Source: Algoriphagus lacus
Lineage (GTDB): Bacteria; Bacteroidota; Bacteroidia; Cytophagales; Cyclobacteriaceae
DNA: 64,000 nt
Direction: 5' to 3'
Assembly: GCF_003583985.1 (NCBI RefSeq)
Contig: NZ_QXML01000001.1
Coordinates: forward strand, 1-64,000
In this document: one piece after another, positions 59,603 through 64,000 of the stretch
Layout of the letters: each line of letters starts with the position of its first letter
Numbering within the stretch: the stretch's first letter is position 1
Made by a program: the position numbers and the translations under genes
The notes under the pieces: generated by a model
The model's input: the letters and a program-made list of their open reading frames with translations, nothing else
The model's database searches: none
Told to the model about the DNA's origin: nothing

Positions 59603-61471
59603 ATGAAAAAATCTCTTTTTATCCTTTTAAGCTTGATTTTGATCAAGCCTTCTTTTTCACAAGAACTCAAAGAAACCTCAATTACCAGCAAGATCCATGA
59701 GGTCACTTTATTCCTTTCCGGAGCCCAAGTGTTTGAAACTGCCAGTGGCCAGATCTCATCCGGGGAATCTGTCATCCTGATTAAAGGCCTCTCTCCTTAC
59801 CTCGACGAGAAAAGCATTCAGGTTAAAGGCCAGGGAAATTTTACCATTCAGTCTGTCAACAAGAGGCTGGATTTCCTAAGCGAAAAGGAAGTTGGAGAAA
59901 AAATCAAAGCTCTTGAAGCGCAGATCGAAGAAATTGAAAAAAGCCAAACTTTATCCCAAAACAGACTTCAAGTCCTCACTAATAAGGCCGGGTTGCTCGC
60001 TGCCAACAAGGACCTCGGAGGCAATCAAACCGGACCAACGATGACCGAACTTCGCACGGCTTTGGACTTTTTCGATGCCGAACTCACCAAAATCACCAAC
60101 GAGGAACTTCAGGTCAAATCCAAAATCCAAGCGGGAGAAAGAGAGCTGGAAAAGCTGAGAAATCAAATCAATGCCATGCAGGAAAGTGAAAACAAATCCA
60201 CCTCAGAGATTCGCATTCGAGTGAAGGCAAGCGCTGCAGGTGCGGCTTCTTTTCAGATCAATTACCTGGTGGCCAACGCAGGCTGGTATCCCAAGTATGA
60301 CATCCGGGTAAAAAACATCACCCAACCTTTGCAGCTCAATTACAAAGCAGAAGTCTATCAAAACACTGGCGTGGACTGGAAAAATGTCAAACTCCGCTTC
60401 TCCAATGCCAATCCCAACCAAAGCGGTCAGGCTCCAAATTTGGAGAAATGGGAACTGAATTATGCGAGATTCACAACGGTGAATAGGTTCTCAGTTCCAC
60501 AAACTCCCGGGCAGGTCAGCGGTGTAGTCTTGGATGAGCAGGGAGAACCAATTCCCGGAGCGACAGTTTTGGTGAAAGGAACCACAATTGGCACCTCCAC
60601 TGATTTGGAAGGCAGATATTCCATTGTCCTTCCTCAAAATGCAAAAAGCTTGGTCTTTTCCTTCATCGGCTATCGGGCCGAAGAAAGAACGCTTAACGGC
60701 CAATCAAGCCTGAACGTATCCCTACTCAATGACACCTCTTCGTTGAGTGAGGTGGTTGTAACCGGATATGGAACAGTATCAAAAAAAGAAATGGCATCTA
60801 TGAAAGTAAGAGGTGCAAGCAATCCAATGGCCGCTCCACTCGAAACTTCCTTTGTAGAAAACCAAACTACCGTCGAAATCGAAGTGGCCGAACCCTATTC
60901 GATCAAAACCAACGGAGAAAAAACGCTCGTAGAGCTAAAAGCCTACGAAATCCCAGCTACCTACCGCTATACTGCCATCCCCAAGCTGGACAAAGACGCC
61001 TTTCTAATTGCCGAACTCACCGACTGGAATCAATACAGCTTGCTTGAGGGTGAAAGCAATCTGTACTTTGAAGAAGGATTTGTGGGAAGGTCTATTTTGA
61101 ATGCAGCCGACCTCCAGGACACACTTCAGGTCTCCATGGGTCGGGACCGATCTATCGTGATGCAGCGGGAAAAAGTAGACCAGTATTCCAAAAAACGAAC
61201 GATAGGGGCGAACATCACCGAAAACAGAGGGTATGAGATCACGCTGAAAAACAACAAATCCCAAGCGGTAACCTTAGTGCTTAAAGACCAAATTCCGGTT
61301 TCGGTCAACTCAAGTATTACCGTGACTGCTGGCGAACTCAGCGGAGGAAATCTGGATACTCAGACGGGTATTGTAACTTGGGAGATCACCTTGCCTCCCG
61401 GAGCTCAGCAAAAACTTGCCCTCCAATACGAGGTCAAGTACCCCAAGTCGGAGCGAATCATCCTCGACTAA
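59603..61471 (+). CDS. MuiA/DUF4139 family protein with embedded SusC-like N-terminal domain
   Basis: A 622-residue exported protein with signal peptide LFILLSLILIKPSFSQ. The N-terminal DUF4140 region (about 25-120) has VTLFLSGAQVFETASGQI. A coiled coil follows (about 90-190; EKIKALEAQIEEIEKSQTL, then KIQAGERELEKLRNQINAM), and the DUF4139 beta-domain starts near 215 (YLVANAGWYPKYDIRVKN). Inserted in it at about 305-390 is a carboxypeptidase-regulatory-like domain (VSGVVLDEQGEPIPGATVLVKGT) ending in SLSEVVVTGYG, the motif that opens SusC receptors. DUF4139 then resumes (PAEPYSIKTNGEKT-type strand, ending LPPGAQQKLALQYEVKYP). The frame is uninterrupted. Function unknown. Confidence 0.85.
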   Translation: MKKSLFILLSLILIKPSFSQELKETSITSKIHEVTLFLSGAQVFETASGQISSGESVILIKGLSPYLDEKSIQVKGQGNFTIQSVNKRLDFLSEKEVGEKIKALEAQIEEIEKSQTLSQNRLQVLTNKAGLLAANKDLGGNQTGPTMTELRTALDFFDAELTKITNEELQVKSKIQAGERELEKLRNQINAMQESENKSTSEIRIRVKASAAGAASFQINYLVANAGWYPKYDIRVKNITQPLQLNYKAEVYQNTGVDWKNVKLRFSNANPNQSGQAPNLEKWELNYARFTTVNRFSVPQTPGQVSGVVLDEQGEPIPGATVLVKGTTIGTSTDLEGRYSIVLPQNAKSLVFSFIGYRAEERTLNGQSSLNVSLLNDTSSLSEVVVTGYGTVSKKEMASMKVRGASNPMAAPLETSFVENQTTVEIEVAEPYSIKTNGEKTLVELKAYEIPATYRYTAIPKLDKDAFLIAELTDWNQYSLLEGESNLYFEEGFVGRSILNAADLQDTLQVSMGRDRSIVMQREKVDQYSKKRTIGANITENRGYEITLKNNKSQAVTLVLKDQIPVSVNSSITVTAGELSGGNLDTQTGIVTWEITLPPGAQQKLALQYEVKYPKSERIILD

Positions 61472-61505
61472 AAAAAAAGCAGCGGCCATAGACCGCTGCT
61501 TTTTT
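61471..61505. terminator. Bidirectional terminator
   Basis: Arms GCAGCGG (61479-61485) and CCGCTGC (61493-61499) with an A-run before and a T-run after. It lies between the MuiA-like gene and the convergent TPR gene. Confidence 0.88.
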
Positions 61506-61529
61506 CATTTACAACCTCTTTAATCAATT

Positions 61530-62255
61530 TCAGTTCAGCCCTGGCAATAGCACTTTACTGACCCATGCAAAATCCGGCTCAATAGCCAAGGCCTTTTCCC
61601 AAGCCTTTTTTGCTTCGGACTGCATTCCTTTTTCCTGATAAATGATTCCTATCCAAGCCAGATTGTCAAGGTACATCCAGTTTTGCGTGTCTTTTCGCTG
61701 TTCAAAGAGCTGATTGGACTTCAGGAATGCGGCAAGGGCTTTGTCCTTGTCTCCTCCCCACATTTCAGGAGTAAAGTATTGGTTTCCGGCAAACATCTTT
61801 TGGACAATTGGGGAATTGGGAGCGTTATTCAGGGCAGTCTCGAGCAGATCACTGGTTTTCCCGCCAAGAAACATTCCTTTCCAAGGACTGTAAGCTATCT
61901 TGAAGCCATAGACTGATGAAAGCAAAGCCACTGCTTCTGCGCTCTGAGTTTTGTCTTCGGCCAGTTCTTCAAGTCGCGTCTCCAAGCCATCCACATAAGC
62001 ATCAAAAAGCACCTCATCCTGATCCTTCATCGTAGCATTTAGCAAACCGTATTCTGTCAGTGCAAGCTGAAATTTGGTTTCTGTGCCCGGCTGGGATTGA
62101 TAAGCTTTGGTGGCTAGGGCAACGTTAGATTTCCAACTGTTTTTGTCTTGATCCAAATATGCTTCGTAGCTAAGTCGTTTGATATCCTGAGGAAATCCCA
62201 TCGCCATCAAGCAGATCATCATGAGTAAAGTGAAAATTTGAGAGTTCGTTTTCAT
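61530..62255 (-). CDS. Exported TPR-like protein, last gene of a regulated operon
   Basis: A 241-residue protein with signal peptide IFTLLMMICLMAMGFPQ. The mature part is all helical: an N-terminal half with ATKAYQSQPGTETKFQLALTEYGLLNATM and a conserved-looking PWKGMFLGGKTSDLLETALNNAPNSPIVQKM, and a clear C-terminal TPR unit (LAWIGIIYQEKGMQSEAKKAWEKALAIEPDFAWV). The specific role is not known. It lies 42 bases downstream of the winged-helix regulator gene, and a copy of that operon's palindrome lies 5 bases before its start, so it is likely under the same regulator. Confidence 0.83.
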   Translation of the reverse strand: MKTNSQIFTLLMMICLMAMGFPQDIKRLSYEAYLDQDKNSWKSNVALATKAYQSQPGTETKFQLALTEYGLLNATMKDQDEVLFDAYVDGLETRLEELAEDKTQSAEAVALLSSVYGFKIAYSPWKGMFLGGKTSDLLETALNNAPNSPIVQKMFAGNQYFTPEMWGGDKDKALAAFLKSNQLFEQRKDTQNWMYLDNLAWIGIIYQEKGMQSEAKKAWEKALAIEPDFAWVSKVLLPGLN

Positions 62256-62259
62256 AGTA

Positions 62260-62286
62260 TAAATTGGTTTATATTATAAACTAAAT
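62260..62286 (-). promoter_or_regulatory. Second operator copy, upstream of the TPR gene
   Basis: The left arm TAAATTGGTTTAT (62260-62272) is identical to the left arm of the perfect palindrome at 63184-63212. The right arm ATAAAC is followed by a diverged tail. It starts 5 bases before the start codon. Confidence 0.75.
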
Positions 62287-62297
62287 GGGCAAAATTT

Positions 62298-62585
62298 TTA
62301 GGAAATGTAGTTTTTAAGGTTTTCGACGTATTCTTCAAAGGCTTTCACTCCCATTGGAGTAATGCTGCATGTGGTAAGAGGACGCTTGTCACGAAATGAT
62401 TTTTCGATTTTAATGTATCCTGCCTTTTCCAGCTTGTCCAATTGCACGCTGAGGTTGCCGGCAGTGGATTCGGTTTTTTCCTTTAGAAAGGTAAATTCCG
62501 CCTCATCCAAGCCAATCAGCAAAGACATAACAGCCAGCCGAAGCTGTGAGTGAAGTAAGGGATCGAGTGGTTTAAATGCGCTCAC
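62298..62585 (-). CDS. Winged-helix transcriptional regulator (MarR/ArsR-like, short form)
   Basis: A 95-residue DNA-binding protein: DPLLHSQLRLAVMSLLIGLDEAEFTFLKEKTE, recognition helix region TAGNLSVQLDKLEKAGYIKIEK, the wing FRDKRPLTTCSITPMG, and a C-terminal dimer helix AFEEYVENLKNYI. This single-domain winged helix is common in Bacteroidota next to a small membrane-protein gene. It overlaps the membrane-protein gene upstream by 4 bases. The palindrome in the operon promoter, and its copy before the next gene, suggest it represses its own operon (inference). Confidence 0.9.
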   Translation of the reverse strand: MSAFKPLDPLLHSQLRLAVMSLLIGLDEAEFTFLKEKTESTAGNLSVQLDKLEKAGYIKIEKSFRDKRPLTTCSITPMGVKAFEEYVENLKNYIS

Positions 62586-63148
62586 GACTTTTGGTTTTTC
62601 AAATAATATCCTGGAATTAAATACCCCAAGATCATCGCAATTCCGGATACCAAATATTGATCATTTACTGGCAAAGTAAAGGCAATAATAGCCCCGATTG
62701 CTAAAATCATTCCTCCCGCACGGACCATCTTTACACGAATGATAGATCCTGTGGAAAACACTCCAACAGCAGCTAACAACAAAATGATGGGGTTGTGACG
62801 AAACTCCAAAACAGGCATAAAAGTCAGGATAATACACATTGCACCAAAAATTCCAATCCAGAGTTGTCCGAGAAACTGATCCAAGTGTGTCTTGATTCTA
62901 GATTTTCTTCGGCTGTTCCATTCATGGGCAATGCTCCAACCAATAGCGGGCAAAATCAGCAACCAAATCAACCAAGGTTGTTCATATCCTGCTTTTTCCA
63001 ATCCAAAGTGACCCAAATTGCATAGGGCCACAACCCAGCCCCAAAGGAGCAACTGAAAACTACCATCCCCGGCAGCCTCTTTTTTGGCTTCCTGAATCAT
63101 CGAAGTGATCAGTGCCAAGGATTCTTTACTGTTGAGTTCTTTTTCCAT
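62582..63148 (-). CDS. Small multispanning membrane protein of the regulator operon
   Basis: A 188-residue protein with a charged, cytoplasmic N-terminus (NSKESLALITSMIQEAKKEAAGDGSF) and five or six hydrophobic helices (FQLLLWGWVVALCNLG, LIWLLILPAIGWSIAHEW, LWIGIFGAMCIILTFMP, PIILLLAAVGVFSTGSII, GGMILAIGAIIAFTLPV, YLVSGIAMILGYLIPGYYL). No known transporter signature is visible. It heads the operon membrane protein - winged-helix regulator - TPR protein and overlaps the regulator by 4 bases. It may sense or buffer a signal for the regulator, but nothing shows this directly. Confidence 0.82.
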   Translation of the reverse strand: MEKELNSKESLALITSMIQEAKKEAAGDGSFQLLLWGWVVALCNLGHFGLEKAGYEQPWLIWLLILPAIGWSIAHEWNSRRKSRIKTHLDQFLGQLWIGIFGAMCIILTFMPVLEFRHNPIILLLAAVGVFSTGSIIRVKMVRAGGMILAIGAIIAFTLPVNDQYLVSGIAMILGYLIPGYYLKNQKS

Positions 63149-63177
63149 TTGTGAGGTTTTTAATTCTTACAACGGGA

Positions 63178-63212
63178 CAAATATAAATTGGTTTATATCA
63201 TAAACCAATTTA
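63178..63212 (-). promoter_or_regulatory. Operon promoter with overlapping perfect palindromic operator
   Basis: On the minus strand: -33 TTG (63206-63208), a 20-base spacer, and -7 TATATTTG (63178-63185), a textbook Bacteroidota promoter about 30 bases before the start codon at 63148. The 13-bp arms TAAATTGGTTTAT (63184-63196) and ATAAACCAATTTA (63200-63212), three bases apart, are perfect inverted repeats. They fill the spacer and touch both elements, as expected for repression by promoter blocking. Confidence 0.85.
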
Positions 63213-63280
63213 TTGAAAAAAATTTTCTCCTTATGATTCAAATTTTAATCTAAATTCGAAAAGCCCTCGATTTCAATACT

Positions 63281-63733
63281 ATGAAAAACATCTTCGATCC
63301 TCAAGTCACCGCAGAATTGATCCAGCGGATCAACCAACTTAAACCAGAAAGCCCTGCGCTTTGGGGCAAAATGTCCGTGGACCAGATGCTTGCCCATTGT
63401 TGTGTGGCTTACGAAATGGCATTTACCAACAAGCATCCCAAACCGAACGCATTCATGCGGCTATTACTGAAAGCATTTGTCAAAAAAGGGGTAGTCAGCG
63501 AAGTCCCATACAAACGAAATCTGAGAACTGCTCCCGCATTTATCATTTCTGAACGAAAGAACTTTGAAGAAGAAAAAGCACGCCTGATCAAGTATCTGGA
63601 GCATACCTTATCCTTGGGAAGGGATCATTTTGAGGGCAAAGAATCGATTTCCTTTGGTCCCATGACAGCGGAAGAATGGAACAATCAGTTTTACAAACAC
63701 CTGGATCACCACCTAAGCCAGTTTGGGGTTTAA
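63281..63733 (+). CDS. DUF1569 family protein (DinB-like fold)
   Basis: A 150-residue cytoplasmic protein of the DUF1569 family, related to DinB/YfiT four-helix-bundle proteins that bind a metal and often a bacillithiol- or glutathione-like thiol. Visible: LIQRINQLKPESPALWGKMSVDQMLAHCCVAYEMAF, FGPMTAEEWNNQFYKHLDHHLSQFGV. His40 in MLAHC and the C-terminal HLDHHL are likely metal-binding residues. It is divergent from the membrane-protein operon; the operator between them could also affect it. No specific activity is known. Confidence 0.85.
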   Translation: MKNIFDPQVTAELIQRINQLKPESPALWGKMSVDQMLAHCCVAYEMAFTNKHPKPNAFMRLLLKAFVKKGVVSEVPYKRNLRTAPAFIISERKNFEEEKARLIKYLEHTLSLGRDHFEGKESISFGPMTAEEWNNQFYKHLDHHLSQFGV

Positions 63734-63744
63734 GATTCCGCCAA

Positions 63745-63775
63745 TTGATGATTAGACTTGGAAATGTTAGTTTTA
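63745..63775 (+). promoter_or_regulatory. Candidate promoter for the NlpE-like lipoprotein gene
   Basis: TTG at 63745-63747, a 20-base spacer and TAGTTTTA at 63768-63775 (seven of eight matches to TAnnTTTG), 28 bases before the start codon. Confidence 0.45.
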
Positions 63776-63802
63776 GGTAGGATTTGAAAAAAGCTAACGC
63801 TC

Positions 63803-64000
63803 ATGAAAAAAAGCCTTCTATTTCTATCTCTGGTGTCCTTCGCATTCGGCTCATGCAATAAATCTGCAGATGCCCCAACTGCAGAAGCGGAAACTACCCA
63901 ATCCCAAACAGCATCCGAAAATGCTCCTGAGGCCGTTACCGGAGCTACATATACTGGAGACAATTCACAAACTTCGGTGGATTGGCAGGGAACCTACTTT
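63803..64000 (+). CDS. NlpE-like lipoprotein (5' part; continues beyond the window)
   Basis: The first 66 codons from ATG 63803, open to the window end. A lipoprotein signal (LLFLSLVSFAFGSC) is followed by a low-complexity linker rich in Ala, Glu, Thr and Gln (ADAPTAEAETTQSQTASENAPEA), then SVDWQGTYF. The sequence DWQGTY at the end of such a linker is how the NlpE N-terminal beta-barrel domain starts, usually continuing with a CxxC in LPCADC. NlpE is an outer-membrane lipoprotein for copper resistance and surface sensing. The call rests on a few residues because the domain lies outside the window. Confidence 0.65.
   Translation, partial: MKKSLLFLSLVSFAFGSCNKSADAPTAEAETTQSQTASENAPEAVTGATYTGDNSQTSVDWQGTYF

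Noticed and set aside
60500..60780. Possible frameshift fusion or assembly join producing the SusC-like insert in the MuiA-like gene
   Set aside because: The reading frame is continuous on both sides and codon character does not change, so it is a genuine internal domain.

Overview
The window looks like chromosomal DNA of a Bacteroidota species of the order Cytophagales, most like Algoriphagus or another Cyclobacteriaceae member (an inference from gene content, not a database match). Support: gliding-motility proteins GldE and GldJ, a TonB-dependent receptor of the outer-membrane beta-barrel type, tandem FKBP lipoproteins, a DUF3127 protein, a surface protein with PKD and DUF7507-type repeats, starts mostly without Shine-Dalgarno sequences, and several promoters with the Bacteroidota -7 element TAnnTTTG. 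About 58 protein genes fill the window with short gaps. I found no rRNA or tRNA gene, insertion sequence, prophage, CRISPR array or recognisable defence island. This is ordinary housekeeping chromosome; the more interesting signals are mostly regulatory or small.

Layout. 1-6.2 kb: the 5' part of a large surface adhesin (minus), an aldehyde dehydrogenase/esterase pair, an ECF sigma factor with a small overlapping partner, a DUF3127 OB-fold protein and an unknown acidic protein. 6.3-9.2 kb (minus): ribonuclease E/G, a 29-residue basic ribosomal protein, a TPR protein and an HU-like protein. 9.3-12.3 kb: mutY-ssb-gldE. 12.7-18.7 kb: gltB-gltD glutamate synthase. 18.8-26.1 kb: a periplasmic LTXXQ-type protein, type II NADH dehydrogenase, YebC, an inosine/xanthosine triphosphatase, an unknown secreted protein, an M28 peptidase and a ClC channel with CBS domains. 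26.08-26.5 kb is a gene-free AT-rich stretch with four DnaA-box-like 9-mers, which I flag as a possible replication origin or DnaA-binding locus.

26.5-41.4 kb: MtgA transglycosylase, a tandem DUF3857/transglutaminase pair (one apparently active, one degenerate), MaoC, TcdA, TatD, a TonB-dependent receptor, superoxide dismutase, TadA, a divergent pair of phosphate-transporter-like genes, deoC and a saccharopine-dehydrogenase-like enzyme. 41.5-51.1 kb: a membrane methyltransferase-like protein, three FKBP lipoproteins, NrnA, Ndk, a lemA-TPM-TPM operon, a retropepsin-PDZ protein, a Fur-family regulator, a SRPBCC protein and a cytochrome oxidase subunit III. 51.2-64 kb: mfd, gldJ, an S9 peptidase, uppP, a MuiA-like protein with an embedded SusC-like N-terminal domain, a three-gene operon (membrane protein, winged-helix regulator, TPR protein) with two copies of a palindromic operator, a DUF1569 protein and the start of an NlpE-like lipoprotein.

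Most genes serve envelope maintenance (MtgA, UppP, FKBPs, TonB-dependent receptor), nucleic-acid upkeep (MutY, SSB, Mfd, RNase E/G, HU) and core metabolism (GltBD, Ndk, DeoC). The clearest regulatory module is at 62.2-63.2 kb: a perfect 13-bp inverted repeat fills the spacer of a textbook Bacteroidota promoter in front of the operon that encodes its probable repressor, and a second half-degenerate copy precedes the last gene. A second unexplained signal is a conserved 5' leader shared by two unrelated genes, at 41.44-41.54 and 44.25-44.34 kb.
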